From DATGLG01 sp035294245 (GTDB lineage: Bacteria; Pseudomonadota; Alphaproteobacteria; JACZXZ01), in the NCBI GenBank assembly GCA_035294245.1, contig DATGLG010000067.1, positions 124,001 to 188,000 on the forward strand: DNA of 64,000 bases, written 5' to 3'. Shown here piece after piece: positions 44,391-53,769 of the stretch. The position numbers were made by a program, and so were the translations under genes. The stretch's first letter is position 1, and the number at the start of each line of letters is the position of its first letter. The notes beneath the pieces are model-generated. The model searched no databases. It saw only the letters and a program-made list of their open reading frames with translations, and was not told where the DNA came from.

Positions 44391-45740
44391 TCAAGCCGGG
44401 CGCGCCTCCGGCACGAGCGCCCGGTCCAGCGGCCCGCCGCCCGTGAGCGAGACCTGGATCGCCGCCGGCGATCTCAGATGGAGGTCGCGCTGGGGATAGG
44501 GCATCTCGATCCCGGCCGCGCGGAACCCGTCCCACACGCCCAGCAGCACCGCACTCTTCACATTGGCGACGCCGTTGGCGGGGTCTTTGATCCAGAAGCG
44601 CAGCTCGAGCTCGATGGCGCTGGCGCCGAAGCCGGTGAGGAGGCAGCCCGGCTCCGGCGTCGCGAGCACGCGCGGCACCCCGCGCACCGCCTCCAGCGCC
44701 AGCGCCATCGCCTGGCGCACATCCGCGTGGTACGAGATGCCGACGGGCACCCGCAGGCGGAGAAGGTCGCTGCTGTAGCTCCAGTTCTCCACCCGCTGGG
44801 TGATCAGCTCCTCATTCGGAATCAGGTGCTCGATGCCGTCGCGCGTCACCACCGAGACGTAGCGGGCGCCGAGCGATTGCACCCAGCCATAGGTGCCGCC
44901 CACGGCGATGACGTCGCCGGGCTTGATCGACTTGTCGAGAAGCAGCGTGATGCCGCTGATCAAGTTGGAGACCGCCTTCTGCAGGCCGAAGCCGATGCCG
45001 ACGCCGACGGCGCCGCTGAACACGGCGAAGGCGGTGAGGTCGATGCCGATGCTGCGCAGGGCGGCGACCACCGCGATGATCACGAGCACGACCTTGAGCA
45101 GCTTGACGAAGAGGACCTGGACCGAGGGCGTCAGATTGGGAAGGGCCGTGATGCGCCGCTCCAGGAGGCGCGAGGCCGTGATCGCGAGCCACAGCAGCAC
45201 CGCCAGGGAGATCATGCCGCGAATGACGCTCAAGGCCGAGATGCGGAGGCCGCCCAGATTGACGGCAACGGCGTTGAGAAGGGCGATGGTGGGATCGAGC
45301 AGGTTGAGGATGTTGAGCGCGGCGATGCTCCAGGCGATCACCGCGACGATCCTCGACCACACCGGATCGCGCACCAGATTCGAGGTGAGGCGGATGATGA
45401 CCCAGGCGGTCAGCAGGCTGGCCGCGACCTTGACGAGCTGATGCGGCCATTGCGCGTCGGCGGCGACGAGCACGGCCAGCCACTGGAGCAGCAGCCAGAT
45501 CGCCGGCACGGCAAGGGGCCTCAGCGCGAGGGCGGTGTCGGCGAAGCGGCGCTCGAGGCGCAGGCTCAGCCGCGCCAGCCCGGCCTTGGCCATGGGGCCG
45601 AGATAGCGCGCGGCGAAGAAGGTCGCCGCCACCGCGGCGATCTGGCCGAGATTGGAATAGACGAGGACATTGGCGAACACCCAGGCTTCGATGGCGCGAA
45701 GCATCGACAGGATGCTCTCGGTATCGAGCAGGTTCTGCAT
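44391..45740 (-). CDS. MscS-type mechanosensitive ion channel
   Basis: 449 aa from ATG 45740 with GGAG upstream. Several N-terminal transmembrane helices precede the conserved MscS pore helix and beta domain: AVFSGAVGVGIGFGLQKAVSNLISG, LLLDKSIKPGDVIAVGGTYG-type beta domain, and VTRDGIEHLIPNEELITQRVENWSYS-like segments. It opens on membrane tension to release solutes. A longer in-frame extension upstream is arginine- and proline-rich and is not favoured. Confidence 0.9.
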   Translation of the reverse strand: MQNLLDTESILSMLRAIEAWVFANVLVYSNLGQIAAVAATFFAARYLGPMAKAGLARLSLRLERRFADTALALRPLAVPAIWLLLQWLAVLVAADAQWPHQLVKVAASLLTAWVIIRLTSNLVRDPVWSRIVAVIAWSIAALNILNLLDPTIALLNAVAVNLGGLRISALSVIRGMISLAVLLWLAITASRLLERRITALPNLTPSVQVLFVKLLKVVLVIIAVVAALRSIGIDLTAFAVFSGAVGVGIGFGLQKAVSNLISGITLLLDKSIKPGDVIAVGGTYGWVQSLGARYVSVVTRDGIEHLIPNEELITQRVENWSYSSDLLRLRVPVGISYHADVRQAMALALEAVRGVPRVLATPEPGCLLTGFGASAIELELRFWIKDPANGVANVKSAVLLGVWDGFRAAGIEMPYPQRDLHLRSPAAIQVSLTGGGPLDRALVPEARPA

Positions 45741-46022
45741 GGCGGTCCACTCCGGCTGCCTGACGGGACGCAGGGATGGGCGGCGGCCGCGCCCCAGGCG
45801 TAAGGCGCCGCCCTTCAACATAGATAAGATACGAGCGGAGAGCGCTTTCGGCCGCGGGGATTCCGCCCCGCCGGCGATGAGGCGGCGGCGGGGGCGCGCC
45901 CTCGGCGATCGCATAAGGGGGTTGCGGCGGCGGGAGGGGGACGGCCGCGCCCCGGCCGATGTACGATCTCCCGAGGCGGCCGGCACCCGCCGCGCCGCCG
46001 GTTGCGATCACGGCTCGAAGCG

Positions 46023-47456
46023 ATGCTCCTGTTGCAGTGGCCATTCGACCTCGCGCTCGACCTCTTCGCCGTCGCCCATGCGGCGGCGGCGGGGGCGGTG
46101 ACCGTCCATGTGCTGCTGCGCAAGCGCAATGTGCGCGCCGCGATCGGCTGGATCGGCCTCGCCTGGCTGTCGCCGGCCTTCGGCGCCCTTCTCTATTACG
46201 CCCTCGGCATCAACCGCGTGAGCCGGCGCGCCGCGCGGCTTCGCTACCGCGGCGTTGCGGCGCGCAAGCCCCGCGCGCCCCGCGTGACACCCGCGGCCCT
46301 CCCCGACAACATCGCCATCGTCGCCGATGTGGGGGAGCGGGTGGTGGGGCGGCCCCTCACCCCCGGCAACAAGCTCACCCCCTTGCGCGGCGGCGACGAG
46401 GCCTATCCCGCCATGATCGCCGCCATCGCCGCGGCCAAGCGCAGCGTGGCCCTTCAGTCCTATATCTTCCGCGCCGACGAGGCGGGGCTCCCCATCGTCG
46501 CCGCCCTCGCCGCGGCGCGGGCGCGCGGGGTCGAGGTGCGCGTGCTCATCGACGGCATCGGCGGCGGCTATCTCATCTCGCCCATCGCGCGGGCGCTGGC
46601 CCGTGCCGGCATCCCGGCGGCGCGCTTCTTCCACGACTGGCTGCCCTGGCGCATGCCCTTCCTCAACATGCGCAGCCACAAGAAGATCCTGGTCGTCGAC
46701 GGAGCGATCGGCTTCACCGGCGGGCTCAATATCGGCGCCGAGAACGTGGCGGCGCTGCGGCGCAGGCGCGCCGTCGACGACATCCATTTCCGCGTCGACG
46801 GCCCGGTGGTGAGCCAGCTCATGCTGACCTTCGCCGAGGATTGGAACTTCGCGACGGGCGAGCTTCTGGAGGGCGAGGCGTGGTGGCCCGAGCTGGCGCC
46901 CGCGGGGCCGCTCCTCGCGCGCGGGATCAGCTCCGGCCCCGACGAGGATGTGGAGAAGCTCGACGCCGTTCTCGCCACCGCGACGGCGGCGGCGCGCAAG
47001 CGCCTGCGCATCGTCACGCCCTATTTCCTCCCCGAGCAGCATCTGATGTCGGCCCTTGCCCTGGCCGCGCTGCGCGGCGTCGAGGTCGAGATCGTCATCC
47101 CGGCGCGCTCGGATCACTTCCTCCTGGACTGGGCCATGCGCGCCCATCTCGGCTTCTTCGGAGTCCCCGATGTGCGCTTCTATCTGACGCCGCCGCCTTT
47201 CGATCACGCCAAGCTCATGACCATGGACGGGCGCTGGTGCTTCCTCGGCAGCGCCAATTGGGACGCGCGGAGCATGCGCCTCAATTTCGAGTTCAACCTC
47301 GAATGCTATGGCGAGGACGCGGTGGCGGCGATCGACCGCATGATCGACGCTCGCATCGCCCGCGCCCATCTTGCCTCCCGCGACGAGCTCACGCGCCGGC
47401 CGCTGCCCCAGCGGCTGCGCGACGCCGCGGCGCGCCTGCTGCTGCCTTACCTGTAA
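46023..47456 (+). CDS. cls-like: Cardiolipin synthase-type phospholipase D family enzyme
   Basis: 477 aa from ATG 46023; TTG 46002 is the alternative and neither has a strong ribosome-binding site. Two N-terminal hydrophobic segments (PLDc_N type; IGWIGLAWLSPAFGALLYYALG) precede two HKD motifs: SHKKILVVDG (first) and DHAKLMTMDGRWCFLGSANWD (second). It probably joins two phosphatidylglycerols, or related lipids, to make cardiolipin at the inner membrane. It abuts the convergent marR gene with no spacing. Confidence 0.9.
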   Translation: MLLLQWPFDLALDLFAVAHAAAAGAVTVHVLLRKRNVRAAIGWIGLAWLSPAFGALLYYALGINRVSRRAARLRYRGVAARKPRAPRVTPAALPDNIAIVADVGERVVGRPLTPGNKLTPLRGGDEAYPAMIAAIAAAKRSVALQSYIFRADEAGLPIVAALAAARARGVEVRVLIDGIGGGYLISPIARALARAGIPAARFFHDWLPWRMPFLNMRSHKKILVVDGAIGFTGGLNIGAENVAALRRRRAVDDIHFRVDGPVVSQLMLTFAEDWNFATGELLEGEAWWPELAPAGPLLARGISSGPDEDVEKLDAVLATATAAARKRLRIVTPYFLPEQHLMSALALAALRGVEVEIVIPARSDHFLLDWAMRAHLGFFGVPDVRFYLTPPPFDHAKLMTMDGRWCFLGSANWDARSMRLNFEFNLECYGEDAVAAIDRMIDARIARAHLASRDELTRRPLPQRLRDAAARLLLPYL

Positions 47457-47927
47457 TTACTCGGCGATCTTGCCGAGAAGGCGCAGAAGCCCGGGGCGGA
47501 AGCGCGGCGCCACCGGCTCGAGGGTGGCGTCGGTCGCCGCGCGGGCGCGGGGAATGGCCTCCTCGACGAGCTTCCGCCCCGCCGGCGTCAGGCTGAGCCG
47601 CGCCGAGCGGGAGTCGCGAAGGTCGCGCCCGCGCGCGACGAGGCCGCGCTTGGCGAGGCGCTGCACCACGCCCAGGATGTTCGCGGGGTCCATCGCCGTC
47701 AGCCGGCCGAGCCGGTTCTGGGAGATCGGCCCCGCCGTCGCGATCGTCACCAGGGCGGAGAACTGCATGGGGGTGAGCTTGAGATCGCCCATGCAGCGGG
47801 TGAAGATCGCGACATGGCGCTGATGGGCGCGGCGCAGGATGAAGCCGATCTGCGCCTCGAGGCGATAGCCGGAGTCAGTGGGCGCCGCCTTGGCGCCCGG
47901 CGCCTTTCGTGACCGCGGACGATTCAT
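47457..47927 (-). CDS. MarR-family transcriptional regulator
   Basis: 156 aa from ATG 47927. The winged helix reads LKLTPMQFSALVTIATAGPISQNRLGRLTAMDPANILGVV-like, followed by the wing VARGRDLRDSRSARLSLTPAGRKL. It is the last gene on the strand of the binding-protein/permease/ATPase operon (52050-48020), 92 bases after the ATPase gene, so it may be co-transcribed and autoregulatory. The palindrome at 52191-52208 is a candidate operator. Confidence 0.88.
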   Translation of the reverse strand: MNRPRSRKAPGAKAAPTDSGYRLEAQIGFILRRAHQRHVAIFTRCMGDLKLTPMQFSALVTIATAGPISQNRLGRLTAMDPANILGVVQRLAKRGLVARGRDLRDSRSARLSLTPAGRKLVEEAIPRARAATDATLEPVAPRFRPGLLRLLGKIAE

Positions 47928-48019
47928 CCTTGCCGAGCCTCCGACTTGTGTCTCTTGTCTCTGCGAGTGTGCGGAGTCGCCGTCCGAGGCGGGAGAATCC
48001 GGCGGGCGGGAGCGAGAGC

Positions 48020-49141
48020 CTAATCGCGAAGCGAGACGTCGCCGGCAAAGGCTGTAGCGTTGTCGGCGCTCCAAGTCAATTGGGCCCGGTCGCCGGGGCG
48101 CAACACCGGGGCTCCCGCGTCGAGGGCCTGCTGAAGCACGACGAGTTCGACGCCCGTGCTCGTCCGCACCACGTATTTGCGCGACTGCCCCAGATAGATC
48201 ACGTTGCGGACGATGCCGGCGAGCCGGTTCTCGCCCTCGGCCTCGCCCGCGCCGGGGACGAGGCGCATGCGCTCGGGGCGGATCGCGAGGGTCGCGGGGC
48301 GATGGAGCGAGAGGACCCCGCAGGCGCGCGCCGCCAGCCGCAGTCCCGGCGCCTCGATGCGGCAGCGATCGCCGTCGAGTGCCGTCACGGTGCCGGCGAG
48401 GAAATTCGATTCGCCGAGGAAGCCGGCGACGAAGCCGCTCGCCGGCCGCTCGTAGAGCGTGTCGGGCGCCCCAATCTGCTCGATGCGGCCGCGATTGAAG
48501 ATGGCGACGCGATCGCTCATCACCAGCGCCTCCTCCTGGTCGTGGGTGACATAGATCACCGAGATGCCCAGCTCGCGGTGGAGGCGCATGATCTCGAGCT
48601 GGAGCTGCTCGCGCAGCTTCTTGTCGAGAGCACCGAGGGGCTCGTCCATGAGGAGGAGGCGCGGTTCGAACACCATGGCACGGGCGAGCGCCACCCGCTG
48701 CTGCTGCCCGCCCGAAAGCTCGCGCGGATAGCGCTCGCCAAGGCCGGGCAGGCCGACAAGGGCGAGCACGTCACCAACGCGGCGCCGGATCTCCCTTGCC
48801 GCAACACCACGCATCTCGAGAGGGAAGGCGATGTTCCGCGCCACCGTGAGATGCGGGAAGAGCGCGTAGCTCTGGAACACCACGCCGATATTGCGCCGAT
48901 AGGGCGGCAGCGGGGTGAGCGGCGCGCCGTCGAGGCGCATACTGCCTTCAGATGGGGTGGCAAGCCCGGCGATCATCTGCAAGGTCGTGGTCTTGCCCGA
49001 GCCCGATGGTCCGAGCAGGGTCAGGAACTCGCCGCGGCGCAGGGTGAAGGAGACGCGGTCCACGGCGACGATCGCCCCATAGACCTTCCGTACGTCCTCG
49101 ATCTCGAGAATGTTGTCGCCGCTCATCGCTGGCTCGCGCAT
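48020..49141 (-). CDS. Spermidine/putrescine-type ABC importer ATPase (PotA-like)
   Basis: 373 aa. Walker A GPSGSGKTT, IGVVFQSYALFPHLTV, signature LSGGQQQRVALARAM, Walker B LLLMDEPLGALDKKLR, switch His in VTHDQEEAL. A C-terminal TOBE domain (about 285-370; LAIRPERMRLV) is typical of PotA/FbpC/UgpC ATPases. The start overlaps the upstream permease stop as TGATG; an ATG five codons later is possible. Confidence 0.92.
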   Translation of the reverse strand: MREPAMSGDNILEIEDVRKVYGAIVAVDRVSFTLRRGEFLTLLGPSGSGKTTTLQMIAGLATPSEGSMRLDGAPLTPLPPYRRNIGVVFQSYALFPHLTVARNIAFPLEMRGVAAREIRRRVGDVLALVGLPGLGERYPRELSGGQQQRVALARAMVFEPRLLLMDEPLGALDKKLREQLQLEIMRLHRELGISVIYVTHDQEEALVMSDRVAIFNRGRIEQIGAPDTLYERPASGFVAGFLGESNFLAGTVTALDGDRCRIEAPGLRLAARACGVLSLHRPATLAIRPERMRLVPGAGEAEGENRLAGIVRNVIYLGQSRKYVVRTSTGVELVVLQQALDAGAPVLRPGDRAQLTWSADNATAFAGDVSLRD

Positions 49142-50001
49142 CAGAACACCATCTCCGGGCTGTCAGGGCGCCGGGCGCGCAGCCGCCTTCGCGCGAGGCT
49201 CTCCGTGAGCAGCAGGAGCAGGGAGAACAGGAAGAGGGAGGTCGAGATCGCCGTGATGGTCGGATCGACGGCGCCCCGCACGTCGGACCACATCTCGACG
49301 GTGATCGGGCGCAGGGAAGGTGTGCTGATGAAGAGCGAGACGACGAGCTCGTCGAATGACATCACGAGGGCGAAGAGCAGGCCCGAGACCACGCCGGGGA
49401 GGATCAGGGGGAAGGTGATGCGCCAAAATACGTGCCAGGGCGTCGCCCCCAGGGTGAGGGCGGCGTTCTCGAGCGAACGATCGACCATGCGCAGCGAGGC
49501 GAGCACCGTCGAGAGCACGAAGGGCAGGGTCAGCACCGTATGGGCAAGGATGAGGCCGAGCAGCGTGCCGTGCAATCCCCAGGCGCGAAAGGCGCCGAAG
49601 ATCGCCGCCGCAGTGATGATCACGGGGACGACGAGAGGTGCCATCAAGAGCCCGCCGAGCGCCGTCGCAAAGGGGGCGCGCCCGCGCGCGATACCAAGGG
49701 CGGCCATCGTCCCGAGCGCGGTCGCCAGCAGCGAGACGGGAATCATCACCTTGACGGTCGTGGCGAGCGCGTCGAGCCAGGCCGCGCTGCCGAAGAACTT
49801 CTCGTACCATTGCAGGGAGAAGCCCGGCGGCGGGAAGCTCAAGAAGGGGGCCGAGCTGAAGGAGATGATGATAACAATGGCAAGCGGCGCCAGCATCATC
49901 ACGACGACGAGGGCGCAGACGAGGAAGCGCAGGAGCGCCCACCAGCGGATCGCCGGGACTGCGAGCCGCGGCCGGGTCGGGGCGGCGAGGGTCGCGGTCA
50001 T
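49141..50001 (-). CDS. Spermidine/putrescine-type ABC permease (PotC-like)
   Basis: 286 aa with about six transmembrane helices. LAPLAIVIIISFSSAPFLSFPP and the EAA loop NAALTLGATPWHVFWRITFPLILPG identify a PotC-type subunit; SFDELVVSLFIS is a further family mark. It overlaps its neighbours on both sides by one to four bases. Confidence 0.9.
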   Translation of the reverse strand: MTATLAAPTRPRLAVPAIRWWALLRFLVCALVVVMMLAPLAIVIIISFSSAPFLSFPPPGFSLQWYEKFFGSAAWLDALATTVKVMIPVSLLATALGTMAALGIARGRAPFATALGGLLMAPLVVPVIITAAAIFGAFRAWGLHGTLLGLILAHTVLTLPFVLSTVLASLRMVDRSLENAALTLGATPWHVFWRITFPLILPGVVSGLLFALVMSFDELVVSLFISTPSLRPITVEMWSDVRGAVDPTITAISTSLFLFSLLLLLTESLARRRLRARRPDSPEMVF

Positions 50002-50855
50002 CGTGCCCAGCCCGCCCGTGCCGCCGTCGCGCGGCGGATGAGCGCGAAGCTGATCGCCGTTCCCACCAGGAGGATCATGGCGAGCGCCGCAGCGAGGCCC
50101 CAATTTCCGAAATCCTCGATCTGGATGAGAATGAGCTGCGCGATCATGACGTCTTGCCGGCCGCCGAGCAGGGCCGGCGTGATGAAGTAGCCGAGCGAGA
50201 TGATGAAGACGAGGGCACAGCCGGTGAGGGCGCCGGGCAGGCTGAGCTGGAGATAGACGCGCAGGAAGTTGCGCCAGGGCGGCGCCCCGAGCGTCGCCGC
50301 CGCCTGGGTGTAGAGAGGATCGATCTTCGTCAGCACGGAATAGAGCGGCAGGATCATGAAGGGGAGCTGCACCTGCACCATGCCGATGAGGACGCCGATG
50401 CGGTTGTAGATGAGGTCCGCCGGCGTCTTCAGCAGACCGAGGCCGATCAGCATGTCGTTGATGAGCCCGTCCCGCTGCAGCACCACCATCCAGGCGAAAG
50501 TGCGCACAAGAAGGCTCGTCCAGAACGGGACGAGGACGATGAACACGAGAAAGCGGCGCGCGCGCGCGCCCGCATGGGCCATGGTATAGGCGACGGGATA
50601 GCCGATCGCGAGGCAGAGGGCCGTGACCGAGGCGCTGATGACGATGGTGTTCCAGAAGACGCGCAGATAGACGGGCTGCTGGAGCGCGCTCGCATAGTTC
50701 TGCAAGCCCCAGACGGGCTCGTTCACGCTGCGCAGGAGAAGCCAGCCGACGGGATAGAGGAACACCACGAGGAGCAGCAGAACCGCGGGAGTCACCAGCC
50801 AGGCGCGGCCGTCGATGCCCTCCGCCGCCGTGCCTCCGATGCGGCCGATCCTCAT
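49998..50855 (-). CDS. Spermidine/putrescine-type ABC permease (PotB-like)
   Basis: 285 aa, about six transmembrane helices. FIVLVPFWTSLLVRTFAWMVVL and the EAA loop QAAATLGAPPWRNFLRVYLQLSLPG match PotB. It overlaps the PotC-like gene by four bases and follows the binding-protein gene by 73 bases. Confidence 0.9.
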   Translation of the reverse strand: MRIGRIGGTAAEGIDGRAWLVTPAVLLLLVVFLYPVGWLLLRSVNEPVWGLQNYASALQQPVYLRVFWNTIVISASVTALCLAIGYPVAYTMAHAGARARRFLVFIVLVPFWTSLLVRTFAWMVVLQRDGLINDMLIGLGLLKTPADLIYNRIGVLIGMVQVQLPFMILPLYSVLTKIDPLYTQAAATLGAPPWRNFLRVYLQLSLPGALTGCALVFIISLGYFITPALLGGRQDVMIAQLILIQIEDFGNWGLAAALAMILLVGTAISFALIRRATAARAGWAR

Positions 50856-50928
50856 GCGCCGCCACTAAGGTCGCCCCGCGGGGCGCGGAAGACGTCGAGG
50901 TTGCAAGTCGCCGTCCTGCTTCGCGCCG

Positions 50929-52050
50929 CTATGAGAGCTTCCACAAGGTCCAACGGTCCTGCAGCGTCTTCAGATGGTCGCGCCAGTATTCGGCGTTGAG
51001 GAGAAAGCCCTTGTCGGCATTCGCGGGGTTGGTTGCGAGCCACGGTGCGATATCCTTGTCGATCCAGGCGAAGGCCTTGGGATTGGTCGGCGAGTAGGCG
51101 ACGAGATTGGCGACTTTCGCCTGGTTCTCCGCCACCGTCATCTCGTCGATCAGGCCCATGGCGAGCGGCAGATGCTTGCTTCCCTTCGGCACCACGAGAT
51201 AATCGATCGATTGGATGTTCTGGTTCCACTCGATCGCCAGCTTGCCGCCTTTCTTGACCGCGTCATAGGCGCGCCCGTTGAGGATGGTGCCGCAGGCGAT
51301 CTCGCCGTCGACCAGGAGCTGCTGGGACTGGGAGTTGGTCTGCCAGAAGATGATGTCGTTCTTGATGGTGTTGAGCTTGGCGAAGGCGCGCTCGACATCG
51401 AGGGGATAGAGCTTGTCCGGCGGCACGCCGTCGGCCATGAGGGCGATCTCCATGTTGGGCGAGGCGCTGTCGTTGAGCGCGCGCTTGCCGGGAAAGCGCT
51501 TGACGTCGAAGACGTCCGCCCAGCTCTTCGGATGGTTGTCGCCGGAAAACGTGCGCGTGCTGTAGCCGATATTGTAGGACCACACGATATTGCCGATGCC
51601 ATAGGGATTCACATAGGCCGGCTTGACCCGCGCGACGTCCACCGCCTTGGTGTCGATCTTCTCCAGAAGCCCGTCCTTGGCGACGTTGTAGAGCATGGCG
51701 TCGGTCACGTCGACGACGTCCCAGATCGGATCGCCCGATTCCGCCATGGCGCGGAACTTGGCGACGCTGACGGGTCCGTCTTGAACCACCATCGCCCCCG
51801 TTTTCTGCGCGAAGGGATCGCAATAGGCGACCTTCTCGGCATCCTGATAGGCGCCGCCCCAGCTCGCGAAGACGACGCGCTGGCCCGCGAACTTGCCCGC
51901 AGCACGGGCTGGGCGGGCGAGGGCGCCGGCACTCGCGGCGGCCAATGCCCCGCCGGTCACGGCGAGGAAGGCGCGGCGCGTGAATTCGGGATCGCGTCCG
52001 CGGCATCCCTCGGCACCGGCGGGCTTGCTCGGAATCTTGTCCTTGTTCAT
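50929..52050 (-). CDS. Spermidine/putrescine-type periplasmic binding protein (PotD-like)
   Basis: 373 aa from ATG 52050. A Tat signal (TRRAFLAVTGGALAAASAG) ends near ARAAG. The mature domain shows VVFASWGGAYQDAEKVAY and VVDVTDAMLYNVAKDGLLEKID, as in PotD-type (SBP_bac_8) proteins for polyamines, betaines or opines. It heads the operon PotD-B-C-A-MarR and is divergent from a Rieske oxygenase gene, which suggests a quaternary or secondary amine as ligand. Confidence 0.9.
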   Translation of the reverse strand: MNKDKIPSKPAGAEGCRGRDPEFTRRAFLAVTGGALAAASAGALARPARAAGKFAGQRVVFASWGGAYQDAEKVAYCDPFAQKTGAMVVQDGPVSVAKFRAMAESGDPIWDVVDVTDAMLYNVAKDGLLEKIDTKAVDVARVKPAYVNPYGIGNIVWSYNIGYSTRTFSGDNHPKSWADVFDVKRFPGKRALNDSASPNMEIALMADGVPPDKLYPLDVERAFAKLNTIKNDIIFWQTNSQSQQLLVDGEIACGTILNGRAYDAVKKGGKLAIEWNQNIQSIDYLVVPKGSKHLPLAMGLIDEMTVAENQAKVANLVAYSPTNPKAFAWIDKDIAPWLATNPANADKGFLLNAEYWRDHLKTLQDRWTLWKLS

Positions 52051-52190
52051 GGCTTGAACCCTCTCCCAGAAATCCGCGCGCGGACCCGGCCCGCGGCGCG
52101 CACACTCCCGCTCCCGCGCCCCCTTCTCTCGCCGCGCGTTTCGCGCGGGCGACGGCGCCGTCTCGCAGCGACGGCGCTCCGGCGGCATGA

Positions 52191-52223
52191 TTGTTTGTAT
52201 AGAAACAAATCCTGTGCTTAAAT
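52191..52223. promoter_or_regulatory. Putative MarR operator and Rieske-gene promoter
   Basis: TTGTTT-gtatag-AAACAA (52191-52208), a perfect dyad with six-base arms, lies between the divergent PotD-like and Rieske genes. Reading right, TTGTAT (52195-52200) and TTAAAT (52218-52223) are spaced 17 bases and could be the -35 and -10, so the dyad covers the -35. The surrounding 264-base gap otherwise shows no gene. Confidence 0.5.
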
Positions 52224-52314
52224 AAAAGGGGATTCTTCCGCGGGCGGCACGGGATGAGGGCTTCGGCGCGAGGCCGCGGGCGAAGGGTCGGAACCAACCA
52301 GGACGAGGACGGCC

Positions 52315-53493
52315 ATGAACGCACCAGCTGCTTTGGGACAGCTCCTTCCCCTCGAGGCCTATACTTCGGACGAGTGGTTCCGCGCCGAGCAGGCCAAGCT
52401 GTTCGGCAAGGCCTGGGTCTTCGCGGGCATGGCCGAGGACCTGAGGGCGCCGGGCGATTACCAATGCGTCGATTCCGGCGCGTCCTCGCTGATTCTCCTG
52501 CGCGACAGACAGGGCGAGCTGCGCGCCTTCCACAATGTGTGCCGCCACCGCGGCGCGCGCCTGCTGGAAGGGCGCGGCAATGTGGGGAGCGCCATCACCT
52601 GCTTCTATCACAATTGGACCTATGAGCTGAGCGGCGCCTTGACCGGCGTCACCCTCGGGCGCGACCAGTTTCCCGGCATCGACAAGTCCTGCTATGGCCT
52701 GCGCCGGGCCCAGGTGGGGCGCTGGAAGAACCTCGTCTTCGTGAATCCCGATCCCGCCGCGGAATCCTTCGACGACTGGCTCGCCGGGGTGCCGGAGGCG
52801 CGCACCCTCAACGAGCCGGGCCAGCTCGCGCTCCACGATCCCGAGCGGCTGGTCGAGGTGTCGAGCGTGCGCTACCGCGTGCACGCCAATTGGAAGATCG
52901 TCGTCGAGAACTTCATCGACGGCTATCACCTCCCGCTGCTGCACAAGGTCTCCCTCGGCGACGGCGATTTCATGAGGCAGAAATGGGCGCCGCGCGGCCG
53001 CCACGTCACCTTCTACCGCCCGCTCAAGCCCGGCATCTCCTATAACGACCAGCCCTTGCCGGTGATCGAGGGCATCCCGCCCACCTATGGTCTCGCCTAT
53101 TACTGGCTCTTCCCCAGCGTGGCGATCACCGAGACCGCGACCTTCTGGACGACCTTCCACGTCATCCCTCTCTCGGCCCGGGACAGCATCGTCCACAGTC
53201 GCCTGCGCGCGATGCCCGAGGCGCTCGCGCGCAAGGGCAGCCGGCAGGTGGCGGTGAACCAGGCGCTGCCGCGCCACGTGATCAGCGCCGAAGGTCCCTA
53301 TGCGGAGATGCGGCTCGACCTGAGCGAGACCCATCCGCTCCAGTCGAACAACGTCATGGCCGAGGACATTTATGCCTGCGAGGCGGTGCAGCGGGGCATG
53401 GACTCGGGCTCCTGCGAGATCGGCCCCCTCTCCAAATGGGAATCGACTCTGACCTTCTTCCAGAAGCACGTGCTCGATTATATGGGGGCGTGA
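52315..53493 (+). CDS. Rieske non-heme iron oxygenase, large subunit
   Basis: 392 aa. The Rieske [2Fe-2S] site is CRH (N-terminal pair) and CFYH, 17 residues apart, in NVCRHRGARLLEG and AITCFYHNWTY. The mononuclear iron site is ENFIDGYHLPLLHK, giving two His and an upstream Asp/Glu bridge. Length and layout match ring-hydroxylating and amine-demethylating oxygenases (for example glycine betaine, carnitine or stachydrine oxygenases). The divergent PotD-type importer makes an N-methylated amine a reasonable guess. No reductase gene is nearby. A copy of its last 31 codons recurs at 56931-57025. Confidence 0.88.
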   Translation: MNAPAALGQLLPLEAYTSDEWFRAEQAKLFGKAWVFAGMAEDLRAPGDYQCVDSGASSLILLRDRQGELRAFHNVCRHRGARLLEGRGNVGSAITCFYHNWTYELSGALTGVTLGRDQFPGIDKSCYGLRRAQVGRWKNLVFVNPDPAAESFDDWLAGVPEARTLNEPGQLALHDPERLVEVSSVRYRVHANWKIVVENFIDGYHLPLLHKVSLGDGDFMRQKWAPRGRHVTFYRPLKPGISYNDQPLPVIEGIPPTYGLAYYWLFPSVAITETATFWTTFHVIPLSARDSIVHSRLRAMPEALARKGSRQVAVNQALPRHVISAEGPYAEMRLDLSETHPLQSNNVMAEDIYACEAVQRGMDSGSCEIGPLSKWESTLTFFQKHVLDYMGA

Positions 53494-53520
53494 GGCGCTT
53501 CGATTCGATCGAAGATCATC

Positions 53521-53636
53521 GTCACCCCGGCCGACCCCGGATTGATCCGGGGAAGAGCCGGGCCCCAGCTTGAAGCGATGTCGCAGTGCTGGGCCCCGGA
53601 TCGCGCCGCGCTGCCGCGCAGCTTGTCCGGGGTGAC
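53521..53636 (+). repeat. 116-bp palindromic repeat, copy A
   Basis: Begins GTCACCCCGG and ends CCGGGGTGAC, a perfect ten-base terminal inversion, with inner stems (ACCCCGG...CCGGGG; GGGCCC pairs). It lies directly after the Rieske gene. A closely similar element of equal length occurs in the opposite orientation at 55532-55647. No coding capacity. Confidence 0.75.
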
Positions 53637-53769
53637 GACGAGTGGAGCAAAATCCTACTTGATTCAGCAGCGAATGCAGGCAATCGTCGCGAAGCGATGA
53701 CGTCGCGGATCACGAGCCAGCTCGGAGTCAAGACGCACGATCCCGTAATTCTTAGTAAGCTTATTTTAT

